A stretch of 64,000 nucleotides of DNA from Streptomyces luteolus. GTDB lineage: Bacteria > Actinomycetota > Actinomycetes > Streptomycetales > Streptomycetaceae. The position numbers and the translations under genes are program-made. Under the pieces are notes generated by a model that was given only the letters and a program-made list of their open reading frames with translations, did not search any database and was not told where the DNA came from. Below are positions 40,690 to 48,166 of the stretch, in pieces (position 1 is the stretch's first letter; each line of letters begins with the position of its first letter). The stretch lies in contig NZ_JASCIS010000028.1 in the NCBI RefSeq assembly GCF_029968015.1, forward strand, positions 32,357-96,356, read 5' to 3'.

Positions 40690-42315
40690 TCAGCCGCCCG
40701 CCCGCAGCACCTCGGCGACGATCGGCCCCGCGACGTCCCCGCCGTGCCCGCCCTTCTGCACCATCGCGGCGGCCGCCATGTCCCCGCGGTACGCGGTGAA
40801 CGCGCTGTCGGACCGCTCCTGCCCGTCGACCTCCGCCGAGCCGGTCTTGGCGCCGATGTCCCCGCCGAGCCCCGCCATCGCGCGGGCCCCGGTGCCGCTG
40901 AGGGCGGTGCGGCGCATCATCCGGCGCAGCTGCTCGGCGGTGGATCCGTTCAGCGGGGTGGCCGTGGCGAGCGTCCGGTCGTCGAGGGAGCGCGGCACGA
41001 TCACCGGCTGCCGGAAGGCGCCCGCCTTGACGGTCGCGGCGATCGACGCCAGGTTCAGCGGGTTCAGCTGCACCTGGCCCTGGCCGAGCATCGCGGCGGC
41101 GGTGTCCGGGCCGCCGGACGCGGGCACGCTGCCGTCGAACGTGACGACCCCGGTCTTCCAGTCGGCGCCGATGCCGAAGTGGCGGCGGGCCTCGGTGGTG
41201 AGGTCGTCCACCTGCACGTCGTCGGCGAACTTCACGAACGCGGTGTTGCAGGAGCGGGCGAAGCCGTCGGAGAGCGTGCCGTCCTCGTTCGGCGCGAGGC
41301 CCCGCAGGTTGGGGAACCGCTGGGACTGCCAGACCGCCGTGTCCGGGCAGGGCGCCTTGCCGTTCTCGCTGGTCAGGCCCTTGTCGATGAGCATCGCGGC
41401 GGAGATGATCTTCATCGTGGAGCCCGGCGCCAGCTTGCCGAGGAAGGCCGCGTTGAAGCCGTCCGCGCGGTGGTTGGCGACCGCCAGGATCTCCCCGCTG
41501 CTCGGCCGGAGGGCGACCACCGACGCATCGGCGTGCGGCGCGACCGCCTTCTCCGCAGCCGCCTGCACCTTCGCGCTGAGCGTCGTGCGCAGCTCGCCGG
41601 GGCGGCCCTCGGCGAGGGTGAGGAGCGTGTCGTCGGCCGTGGACCCGCCCGCCCGCTCGACCCACAGCTCCACGCCCGGGGTGCCGCCCGCCTCGTCGCC
41701 GTACCGCTCGCGCAGCGTGTCCAGGATCGGCCCGAGCGAGGGGTAATCGGCCCGCTTCAGCTCCGTCCCGTCCCGGTCCACGGCCTTGATCGGCGGCTCC
41801 GGCGCCTCGCCGACCCGCAGGGTGTCGCCCTCGCGCAGCTCCGGGTGGACCACGGACGGCTTCCAGTCGACAAGGGCCCGGCCCGAGCGTTCGCCGCGCA
41901 CGATCCTCAACTCCGAGTCGTAGCGCAGCTTCTCGCTGTACTTCCCGTGCGTGACCGTGGCCGTCACGGAGAACGGCACGGTCCGGCCCTTCGGCGTGCC
42001 CGCCTTCACCCGCACCCGCTCGAACCCGGCGTCCGAGGCGAGCGCGTCGAGCGTGCGGGACGCCTCCTGCGCGAAGTCCGTGTGCGAGGCGGCCTGTTCG
42101 GCGTCCCCCTTCGCCCACGCCGACAGGAACGCCTCGGCCGTCTCGCGCACCTCCGCCTTGTCCGGCGGCCCGCTCCTCACGGCCGCCTTCCCGTCCCCCG
42201 CCCCGCCGCCGGCATCCCCGAAATCGCCGACCAGTACGTACGCCCCGTACCCGGCGCTCCCCACCATCGCGGCGAACACTCCGCCGACCAGCGCGAGTTT
42301 GGCCCCTCCACGCAT
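40690..42315 (-). CDS. Penicillin-binding protein with NTF2-like (MecA_N) domain, copy 2
   Basis: 541 residues, same order as copy 1: membrane anchor (LALVGGVFAAMVGSAGYGAYVLV), MecA_N domain (AEAFLSAWAKGDAEQAASHTD, PSVVHPELREGDTLR), and transpeptidase with S299-xx-K302 (GSTMK), SCN (ARSCNTAFV) and KTGS (AKTGSAEV). The paralogues share long stretches such as PIKAVDRDGTEL, so this is a tandem duplication that has diverged. GGAGGGGCACG precedes the ATG. A 14-bp palindrome lies 21 bp upstream. Confidence 0.9.
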   Translation of the reverse strand: MRGGAKLALVGGVFAAMVGSAGYGAYVLVGDFGDAGGGAGDGKAAVRSGPPDKAEVRETAEAFLSAWAKGDAEQAASHTDFAQEASRTLDALASDAGFERVRVKAGTPKGRTVPFSVTATVTHGKYSEKLRYDSELRIVRGERSGRALVDWKPSVVHPELREGDTLRVGEAPEPPIKAVDRDGTELKRADYPSLGPILDTLRERYGDEAGGTPGVELWVERAGGSTADDTLLTLAEGRPGELRTTLSAKVQAAAEKAVAPHADASVVALRPSSGEILAVANHRADGFNAAFLGKLAPGSTMKIISAAMLIDKGLTSENGKAPCPDTAVWQSQRFPNLRGLAPNEDGTLSDGFARSCNTAFVKFADDVQVDDLTTEARRHFGIGADWKTGVVTFDGSVPASGGPDTAAAMLGQGQVQLNPLNLASIAATVKAGAFRQPVIVPRSLDDRTLATATPLNGSTAEQLRRMMRRTALSGTGARAMAGLGGDIGAKTGSAEVDGQERSDSAFTAYRGDMAAAAMVQKGGHGGDVAGPIVAEVLRAGG

Positions 42316-42336
42316 CGTGCCCCTCCCCAGGGTTCT

Positions 42337-42350
42337 TTGAACGCGTTCAA
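42337..42350. promoter_or_regulatory. Palindromic operator upstream of PBP copy 2
   Basis: TTGAACGCGTTCAA is a perfect 14-bp palindrome, extending outward with one extra T as TTCTT(T)GAACGCGTTCAAGAA. Typical of LacI- or TetR-type repressor sites. Confidence 0.6.
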
Positions 42351-42432
42351 GAATGAGGGGAGCGTACGTCGCCCATGCGGGCGGACGGGGCGCCGTTATG
42401 CGAATGGGATCAACGGGGCGTCAACGGGACGG

Positions 42433-44181
42433 CTACACCCAGGTGTCGAACCACATCCGCGCCCGCCATGAATCCATCGGAATCGGAGTTCCGGTGTAAA
42501 TCGGCCAGAAGTAGATGAAGTTCCACACGATCAGCAGGACCAGGACGCCCGAGCCGACCGCGCCCACGATGCGGCGGCGTTCCGTCGAGCCGGGCGGGCC
42601 GAGGATCGCGCCGATCATCATCGCCACGGCCAGACACAGGAACGGCACGAAGACCACGGCGTAGAAGTAGAAGATCGTCCGCTCCTGGTACGCGAACCAG
42701 GGCAGGTACCCGGCCGCGATGCCGCACAGGATCGCGCCCGCCCGCCAGTCCCTGCGGAACAGCCAGCGCCACAGGACGTACGCCACGGCGAAGCAGCCCG
42801 CCCACCACAGCAGCGGGGTGCCGAGCGCGAGGACCTCCGCCGCGCACTTCTCGGCCACGTCCGCCGGGCAGCCGTCCACACCGGGCGAGGGGGACTCGTA
42901 GTAGTACGAGACGGGCCTGCCGAGGACCAGCCAGCTCCACGGGTTGGAGTCGTAGGTGTGGCCGGAGGTCAGTCCGATGTGGAACTGGTAGACCTCGTAC
43001 TCGTAGTGCCACAGCGAGCGCAGCCAGTCCGGCAGGAACGTCCAGCTGCCGCCCTTGCCGTCGGTGGCGGCCCAGTTCCGGAAGTAGCCGTTGTCGCTGA
43101 CGATCCAGCCCGTCCACGACACCACGTACGTGCCGATCGCCACCGGCACCGTCGACACGAACGCCGGGAGCACGTCCCGCTTCAGGACCGCGAGATACGG
43201 CCGTCCGGCCCCGGCGACGCGGCGGGCGCCGACGTCCCACAGGACCGACATCAGGGCGAACGCGGCCAGGATGTAGAGGCCGTTCCACTTCGTGGCGAAG
43301 GCGAGGCCCAGGCAGACCCCGGCCGCGATCCGCCAGGGGCGCCAGCCGAGGCGGGCGGTCTCGGCGATGTCCGCGTCAGGGCGGACCAACCCGTCCTCGT
43401 CCACCGGTAGTCGGGCGAGCAGCCGGGCCCGCGACCGGTCCCGGTCCACGACCAGGCAGCCGAACGCCGCCACCACGAAGAACATCAGGACCAGGTCGAG
43501 CAGCGCGGTCCGGCTCATCACGAAGTGCAGGCCGTCCACGGCGAGCAGCGCGCCCGCCAGGCAGCCGAGGAACGTCGAGCGGAACAGGCGCCGGCCGATC
43601 CGGCAGATCAGCAGCACCGACAGCGTGCCGAGCACGGCCGTCATGAACCGCCAGCCGAACGGCGTGAAGCCGTGCATCCACTCGCCGAGCCCGATGACCC
43701 ACTTGCCGACCGGCGGATGCACCACGTACGCGGCGTCGGTGCCGAGCGGCACGTCCGAGCCGAGCCGGATGACCTCGTCGTTGTAGTCCTTGGGCCAGTT
43801 CACCTCGAAGCCGCGGTGCAGCAGCGCCCAGGCGTCCTTGGCGTAGTACGTCTCGTCGAATATCACCTTGTTCGGCCGGCCCAGGTGCCAGAACCGCAGG
43901 GCCCCCGCCACCAGGGCGACGAGCAGCGGACCGGCCCAGGCGAGCAGCCGGTTCAGGGGCGCGATCCGGTCAGCGCCCACCCCGAGCGCGGCCCAGACGC
44001 GGAGCCCGGGGTCGGGGTACGGCGGGACCAGCCGGGCCCGGACGTCGCCGCTGGGCCGCGCCGTGTACCCGAATCGCCGCAGCCGCGCCTGCCAGGCCGG
44101 CGGCCGGTCCTGATCGGCGGCTTCGGCGGCCGGTCCCGCTTGCGCGTCGGTGGAGTCCGTCGTGGACGCTGCACTGGTCAC
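42433..44181 (-). CDS. pmt: Dolichyl-phosphate-mannose-protein mannosyltransferase
   Basis: 582 residues, GT39 family, about ten membrane helices. LGRPNKVIFDETYYAKDAWALLHRGFEVNWP contains the catalytic D-E pair of the first external loop; VHPPVGKWVIGLGEWMHGFTPFGWRFM and VMSRTALLDLVLMFF follow. In Streptomyces Pmt O-mannosylates exported proteins using polyprenyl-phosphate mannose and is needed for phage receptor formation and antibiotic resistance. GTG 44181 is chosen because TACGAT lies 6 nt upstream. Divergent from rsmI. Confidence 0.92.
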   Translation of the reverse strand: MTSAASTTDSTDAQAGPAAEAADQDRPPAWQARLRRFGYTARPSGDVRARLVPPYPDPGLRVWAALGVGADRIAPLNRLLAWAGPLLVALVAGALRFWHLGRPNKVIFDETYYAKDAWALLHRGFEVNWPKDYNDEVIRLGSDVPLGTDAAYVVHPPVGKWVIGLGEWMHGFTPFGWRFMTAVLGTLSVLLICRIGRRLFRSTFLGCLAGALLAVDGLHFVMSRTALLDLVLMFFVVAAFGCLVVDRDRSRARLLARLPVDEDGLVRPDADIAETARLGWRPWRIAAGVCLGLAFATKWNGLYILAAFALMSVLWDVGARRVAGAGRPYLAVLKRDVLPAFVSTVPVAIGTYVVSWTGWIVSDNGYFRNWAATDGKGGSWTFLPDWLRSLWHYEYEVYQFHIGLTSGHTYDSNPWSWLVLGRPVSYYYESPSPGVDGCPADVAEKCAAEVLALGTPLLWWAGCFAVAYVLWRWLFRRDWRAGAILCGIAAGYLPWFAYQERTIFYFYAVVFVPFLCLAVAMMIGAILGPPGSTERRRIVGAVGSGVLVLLIVWNFIYFWPIYTGTPIPMDSWRARMWFDTWV

Positions 44182-44187
44182 CGCGCC

Positions 44188-44193
44188 ATCGTA
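44188..44193 (-). promoter_or_regulatory. -10 element (TACGAT) of pmt
   Basis: Minus-strand TACGAT ends 6 nt before the GTG at 44181. Confidence 0.55.
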
Positions 44194-44292
44194 GGGAACG
44201 CGGCCGGGTGAGCACGGGGGTACCGGCCTCCCGGGCGGGCCACGGCCGCATCCGCCGCGAGAGGGCTCCCGTATCCCTGCGAGGATGGGCCC

Positions 44293-45171
44293 GTGACAGC
44301 AGGAACGCTCGTACTCGCAGGCACCCCCATCGGCGACACCTCCGACGCCCCGCCGCGGCTCGCCGCCGAGCTGGAGACGGCGGACATCGTCGCCGCCGAG
44401 GACACCCGGCGCCTTCGCCGCCTCACGCAGGCGCTCGGGGTGCAGCCCGGCGGGCGGATCGTGTCGTACTTCGAGGGGAACGAGGCCGCCCGTACGCCGG
44501 AGCTGGTCGAGGCGCTCGCCGAGGGGGCGCGGGTGCTGCTCGTGACCGACGCCGGGATGCCGTCCGTGTCCGACCCCGGGTACCGGCTCGTCGCCGCCGC
44601 CGTCGAGCGGGACATCCGGGTGACCGCCGTGCCGGGTCCTTCCGCCGTGCTGACCGCGCTCGCGCTGTCCGGGCTCCCCGTGGACCGGTTCTGCTTCGAG
44701 GGGTTCCTGCCGCGCAAGGCGGGCGAGCGCCGCAGCCGCCTCGCCGAGGTCGCCGACGAGCGCCGCACCCTCGTCTACTTCGAGGCCCCGCACCGCCTCG
44801 ACGACACCCTCGCCGCGATGGCCGAGGCCTTCGGCGGGCAGCGCCGCGCGGCCGTCTGCCGCGAGCTGACCAAGACGTACGAGGAAGTGAAGCGCGGACC
44901 GCTCGGCGAGCTCGCCGCCTGGGCCGCCGAGGGAGTACGCGGCGAGATCACCGTCGTCGTCGAGGGTGCCCCCGAGACCACCGAGGAGCTCGACGCGGAC
45001 GAGCTGGTGCGGCGGGTGCGGGTGCGCGAGGAGGCGGGGGAGCGGCGCAAGGAGGCGATCGCCGCGGTGGCCGCCGACGCGGGCCTGCCCAAGCGTGAGG
45101 TGTTCGATGCCGTGGTCGCGGCGAAGAATGCGGCTCGCAGCGCGCCATCGGACGGCAAAGGACTATCGTGA
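44293..45171 (+). CDS. rsmI: 16S rRNA 2'-O-ribose C1402 methyltransferase
   Basis: 292 residues. TLVLAGTPIGDTSDAPPRLA, AAEDTRRLRRLT, VTDAGMPSVSDPGYRLV, VPGPSAVLTALALSGLP and FYFEGF-like/EAPHRLDDTLAAM motifs match RsmI. It methylates C1402 in the ribosomal P site. The GTG start follows a GAGGAT element by six bases, a variant of the leaderless pattern. The usual GTPIGN is GTPIGD here. Confidence 0.92.
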   Translation: MTAGTLVLAGTPIGDTSDAPPRLAAELETADIVAAEDTRRLRRLTQALGVQPGGRIVSYFEGNEAARTPELVEALAEGARVLLVTDAGMPSVSDPGYRLVAAAVERDIRVTAVPGPSAVLTALALSGLPVDRFCFEGFLPRKAGERRSRLAEVADERRTLVYFEAPHRLDDTLAAMAEAFGGQRRAAVCRELTKTYEEVKRGPLGELAAWAAEGVRGEITVVVEGAPETTEELDADELVRRVRVREEAGERRKEAIAAVAADAGLPKREVFDAVVAAKNAARSAPSDGKGLS

Positions 45172-45311
45172 AAGGCAAAGCGTAGGCCGCGCACCAGGCC
45201 TTTTCCGCATAGAGAAGGCCAAGAACGCTCCAATACTTCGACAGGCCTGATGCGCTCCCCCCGGGTGCGGGCGTCCACTGGTGTCAGGGACGCCGACCGT
45301 CCCGGTACGTG

Positions 45312-45328
45312 CTTGTCCAAAGGACAAG
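45312..45328 (+). promoter_or_regulatory. Hairpin abutting a ribosome binding site
   Basis: CTTGTCC-AAA-GGACAAG folds directly before GAGGAG, the ribosome binding site of the gene at 45339. The stem's last G is the first base of the Shine-Dalgarno, so folding could affect initiation. Confidence 0.55.
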
Positions 45329-45338
45329 AGGAGCTGGC

Positions 45339-45770
45339 ATGAGTGAGACCACCGGCCGCATCGCCACGGGTATGCCGCGCGAGGCCGTAGCCACCGTTCA
45401 AGAGTCGTACTCCTTCGCCTGTATGCGCTGCGGTCACGGCTGGGAGCAGTCGTTCGACATCGAGCACTTCGTCGACGGCGCGGGCAACGAGTTCGTGATG
45501 TACGTGGTCGACGGCCGGCGGGTGCCGTCCCCGCTGACCCGGCCCACCTGCATGAACTGCGGTGGCCATGTCGTACGGATCATGCGGGCGGGGCAGGTGT
45601 CCTCGGTCCAGAAGATCCCCTATGGGCAGCCGTTCGAGTACGCCGGTCAGTCCGCCCCGGAGCCGGAGGCCCCGGAGCCCGGCGCGGACGCCGCGCGCAA
45701 GTCGGAGCATCACTGGCACCTCTCCGATCTGCTGCGTCCCTTCCGGCACCAGCACAAGAACGACCACTGA
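45339..45770 (+). CDS. Zinc-ribbon protein, function unknown
   Basis: 143 residues. Two CXXC pairs (FACMRCGHGWEQ and PTCMNCGGHVVR, about 45 residues apart) form a zinc ribbon of the type seen in small nucleic-acid-binding proteins. The middle, HFVDGAGNEFVMYVVDGRRVPSP, looks conserved; the C-terminus is Pro/Glu-rich then basic and His-rich (HHWHLSDLLRPFRHQHKNDH). GAGGAG precedes the ATG. I recall it as conserved in Streptomyces without assigned function. Confidence 0.75.
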   Translation: MSETTGRIATGMPREAVATVQESYSFACMRCGHGWEQSFDIEHFVDGAGNEFVMYVVDGRRVPSPLTRPTCMNCGGHVVRIMRAGQVSSVQKIPYGQPFEYAGQSAPEPEAPEPGADAARKSEHHWHLSDLLRPFRHQHKNDH

Positions 45771-45771
45771 G

Positions 45772-45813
45772 CGGGCCTTCGCAGGAACCGAACGGGCCTT
45801 CGTAGGATCGGAG
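45772..45813. repeat. 21-bp tandem duplication upstream of tatD
   Basis: Two adjacent copies of CGGGCCTTCG(C/T)AGGA(A/T)CGGA-like sequence. The second contains TAGGAT (45803-45808), the -10 element 7 nt before the tatD ATG. Confidence 0.65.
45803..45808 (+). promoter_or_regulatory. -10 element (TAGGAT) of tatD-like gene
   Basis: TAGGAT ends 7 nt before the ATG at 45816. Confidence 0.5.
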
Positions 45814-45815
45814 GC

Positions 45816-46733
45816 ATGAGCCCCAAGGACGTCAAGGACGCCAAAGACGCGCCGCCGCCGCTGCCGGAACCCCTGCGGGTTCCGGTCGCGGACTCGCACA
45901 CCCACCTCGACATGCAGTCGGCGACCGTCGCCGAGAGCCTCGCCGACGCCGCGTCCGTCGGCGTGACGACGGTGATCCAGGTCGGCTGCGACCTCAAGGG
46001 CTCCCGCTGGGCGGCGGACACGGCGGCCGCGTACGAGGCCGTGCACGCCACGGTCGCCCTGCACCCCAACGAGGCGCCCCGGATCGTCCTCGGTGACCCT
46101 GGGGGCACCTCCCAGCCCCCCAGGGCTGGGGGAGGCTGGTCGAGGCAGGGCGCGCGCGAGCCCGGCGGGGACGCCGCGCTCGACGAGGCGCTCGCCGAGA
46201 TCGACCGGCTCGCCGCCCTCCCGCAGGTCAAGGGCGTCGGCGAGACCGGACTCGACTACTTCCGCACCGGGCCCGAGGGCAAGGAGGCGCAGGAGCGGTC
46301 GTTCCGCGCGCACATCGAGATCGCCAAGCGGCACGGCAAGGCCCTCGTCATCCACGACCGCGAGGCGCACGCCGACGTGCTGCGCGTCCTCAAGGAGGAG
46401 GGCGCCCCCGAGCGCACCGTCTTCCACTGCTACTCCGGCGACGCCGCGATGGCCCGGATCTGCGCCGAGCGGGGCTACTACATGTCCTTCGCCGGCAACG
46501 TCACCTTCAAGAACGCGGGGCCCCTGCGGGACGCCCTGGACGCGGCGCCCCTCGACCTCGTCCTGGTCGAGACGGACGCGCCCTTCCTGACGCCCGCGCC
46601 CTACCGCGGTCGGCCTAACGCGCCCTATCTCATTCCGGTCACGCTACGGGCCATGGCCCAGGTCAAGGGCGTCGACGAGGACGCCATGGCGGAGGCCGTA
46701 CGCGACAACACGGCGCGCGCATTTGATTACTGA
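45816..46733 (+). CDS. TatD-family metal-dependent hydrolase (DNase)
   Basis: 305 residues. The metal ligands are in VADSHTHLDM (HxH), GVGETGLDYF (Glu), IHDREAH (His), FHCYSGD (His) and VETDAPFLTP (Asp). Family members are 3'-5' exonucleases acting in DNA repair or quality control. About residues 95-105 (GGTSQPPRAGG) are an insertion encoded by a palindromic mini-element that interrupts what I remember as a continuous GDPDGWSRQGAREPGG in Streptomyces homologues. Confidence 0.9.
   Translation: MSPKDVKDAKDAPPPLPEPLRVPVADSHTHLDMQSATVAESLADAASVGVTTVIQVGCDLKGSRWAADTAAAYEAVHATVALHPNEAPRIVLGDPGGTSQPPRAGGGWSRQGAREPGGDAALDEALAEIDRLAALPQVKGVGETGLDYFRTGPEGKEAQERSFRAHIEIAKRHGKALVIHDREAHADVLRVLKEEGAPERTVFHCYSGDAAMARICAERGYYMSFAGNVTFKNAGPLRDALDAAPLDLVLVETDAPFLTPAPYRGRPNAPYLIPVTLRAMAQVKGVDEDAMAEAVRDNTARAFDY
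46108..46135. repeat. Palindromic mini-element inside the tatD-like gene
   Basis: CCTCCCAGCCC and GGGCTGGGGGAGG pair around a short centre, within the frame of the gene. Similar C-run/G-run elements lie between genes elsewhere in the window. Confidence 0.65.
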
Positions 46734-46871
46734 CGGATAACGGGCGCGGTGCGGAAGGGTGGGGCAACGCGGCGACGCTCCGTGACTGTCCGAGTGTGAA
46801 GAGTGACGGTCGGCCGTCTGCTCGGCTAGGTTCTGCTGGCCCGAGTTCGGACCGTTACTGGAGTGCTCGTC

Positions 46872-48098
46872 GTGAACGCTGAATGGCGCGGCTCGACCGT
46901 CGCACCGCCTCGGGGCTCCGCCCCGGACCCCGCTCCTCAATCGCCGGAGGGGCTGAGTTTGGGCCGAGCCGCAGCGCGCCGCGCCGCCCGGCGCAAGCGG
47001 AGCGCCGAACGCCCCGAGGCGCTGCGGCGACTGCTGCCGCAGGCCCTCGTCGTCGCCTTCCTCGCGGGCGGCACCACCGCGTTCGTCGCCAAGGACAAGG
47101 CCGTCCAGCTCTCCGTCGACGGCAAGCCGCGCACCCTGCACACCTTCGCGGACGACGTCGGCGAACTCATCGCCGACGAGGGCCTGCGCGTCGGCGCCCA
47201 CGACATCGTCGCGCCCGCCCCCGGCACCCCGCTGGCCAGTGGCGACGAGGTCGTCGTCCGGTACGGAAGGCTCGTCCGCCTCACCCTCGACGGGGAACGC
47301 CGCCAGGTGTGGACGACGGCCCGCACCGTCGAGGAAGCGCTGCGCCGGCTCGGCGTGCGCGCGGAGGGCGCCTACCTGTCCGCCGACCGCTCGAAGCGGA
47401 TCGCCCGCGGCGGCCTGGAACTCGACGTCCGCACCGAACGCACCGTGACCGTCATGGCCGACGGCCGCGAGCGCACCATCCGCACCAACGCCGCGACCGT
47501 ACGCGAGGCCGTCGCCGAGGCCGGGATCTCGCTGCACGGGCAGGACACCACGTCCGTACCGCCCGAGTCCTTCCCGCGCGACGGCCAGACCCTCACCGTC
47601 CTGCGCGTCACCGGCAGCCGGGAGGTGCGCGAGGAGCCCATCGCCTTCGACGTGCGGCGCACCGACGACGCCATGCTCTACCGCGGCACCGAGGTCGTCG
47701 AGCGCGCCGGACGGCAGGGCGCCCGCCGCGTCACGTACGAGCTGCGCACCGTGAACGGCGTGCGGCAGCGGCCGCGGCGGATCGACTCGCAGCTGGTGCG
47801 CGCACCGCGGACCCAGCACGTGAAGGTCGGGACCCGGCCGCTGCCGACCAGCGTGCAGGGCGCCGACGGCCTCGACTGGAACGCGCTCGCGCGGTGCGAG
47901 TCCGGCGGCCGGCCCGACGCGGTGGACCCCTCGGGGACGTACGGCGGGCTCTACCAGTTCGACACCGGCACCTGGCAGAGCCTCGGCGGCACCGGCCGCC
48001 CCCAGGACGCGAGCGCGGCCGAGCAGACGTACCGCGCGAAGAAGCTGTACACGCAGCGCGGGGCGAGCCCCTGGCCGCACTGCGGGTCGCGGTTGTAG
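46872..48098 (+). CDS. rpfB: Resuscitation-promoting factor, RpfB-type (DUF348-G5-Rpf)
   Basis: 408 residues. After a basic N-terminus and one membrane segment (ALVVAFLAGGTTAFVA) come three DUF348 repeats (VQLSVDGKPRTLHTFADDVGELIADEGL and two more), a G5 domain (EVREEPIAFDVRRTDDAMLYRGTEVVERAG) and a C-terminal transglycosylase-like Rpf domain with catalytic Glu343 in ALARCESGGRPDAVDPSGTYGGLYQF. It cleaves peptidoglycan to restart growth of dormant cells or spores. GTG 46872 has GGAG eight bases before it. Residues about 12-30 (VAPPRGSAPDPAPQSPEG) are the translation of a dispersed intergenic repeat. Confidence 0.9.
   Translation: MNAEWRGSTVAPPRGSAPDPAPQSPEGLSLGRAAARRAARRKRSAERPEALRRLLPQALVVAFLAGGTTAFVAKDKAVQLSVDGKPRTLHTFADDVGELIADEGLRVGAHDIVAPAPGTPLASGDEVVVRYGRLVRLTLDGERRQVWTTARTVEEALRRLGVRAEGAYLSADRSKRIARGGLELDVRTERTVTVMADGRERTIRTNAATVREAVAEAGISLHGQDTTSVPPESFPRDGQTLTVLRVTGSREVREEPIAFDVRRTDDAMLYRGTEVVERAGRQGARRVTYELRTVNGVRQRPRRIDSQLVRAPRTQHVKVGTRPLPTSVQGADGLDWNALARCESGGRPDAVDPSGTYGGLYQFDTGTWQSLGGTGRPQDASAAEQTYRAKKLYTQRGASPWPHCGSRL
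46912..46954. repeat. Dispersed GGGGCTCCGCCCC...CGCCGGAGGGGCT repeat, within rpfB
   Basis: A complete copy of the element found between genes at 36913-36957 and 63950-63992 and inverted at 51603-51649, here read in frame as part of the Rpf N-terminus. Confidence 0.85.
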
Positions 48099-48134
48099 TC
48101 GCGGTTGCAGTCGCGGTTGTAGTCGCGGTTGTAA
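48087..48134. repeat. 12-bp tandem repeat containing the rpfB stop codon
   Basis: Four copies of TCGCGGTTG(T/C)A(G/A). The first supplies the last three codons and TAG stop of rpfB (S-R-L-stop); the others repeat the same frame, so stop codons recur every 12 or 24 bases. Confidence 0.9.
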
Positions 48135-48154
48135 GGACCGTTTCCGCAGCCCCT

Positions 48155-48160
48155 TACGCT
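48155..48160 (+). promoter_or_regulatory. -10 element (TACGCT) of rsmA
   Basis: TACGCT ends 6 nt before the GTG at 48167, leaderless-type. Confidence 0.55.
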
Positions 48161-48166
48161 TGTGCG

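Noticed and set aside
46734..46871. A c-di-AMP (ydaO) riboswitch before rpfB, as known for some Streptomyces rpf genes
   Set aside because: The leader is only about 130 nt and I could not find the conserved ydaO core segments.
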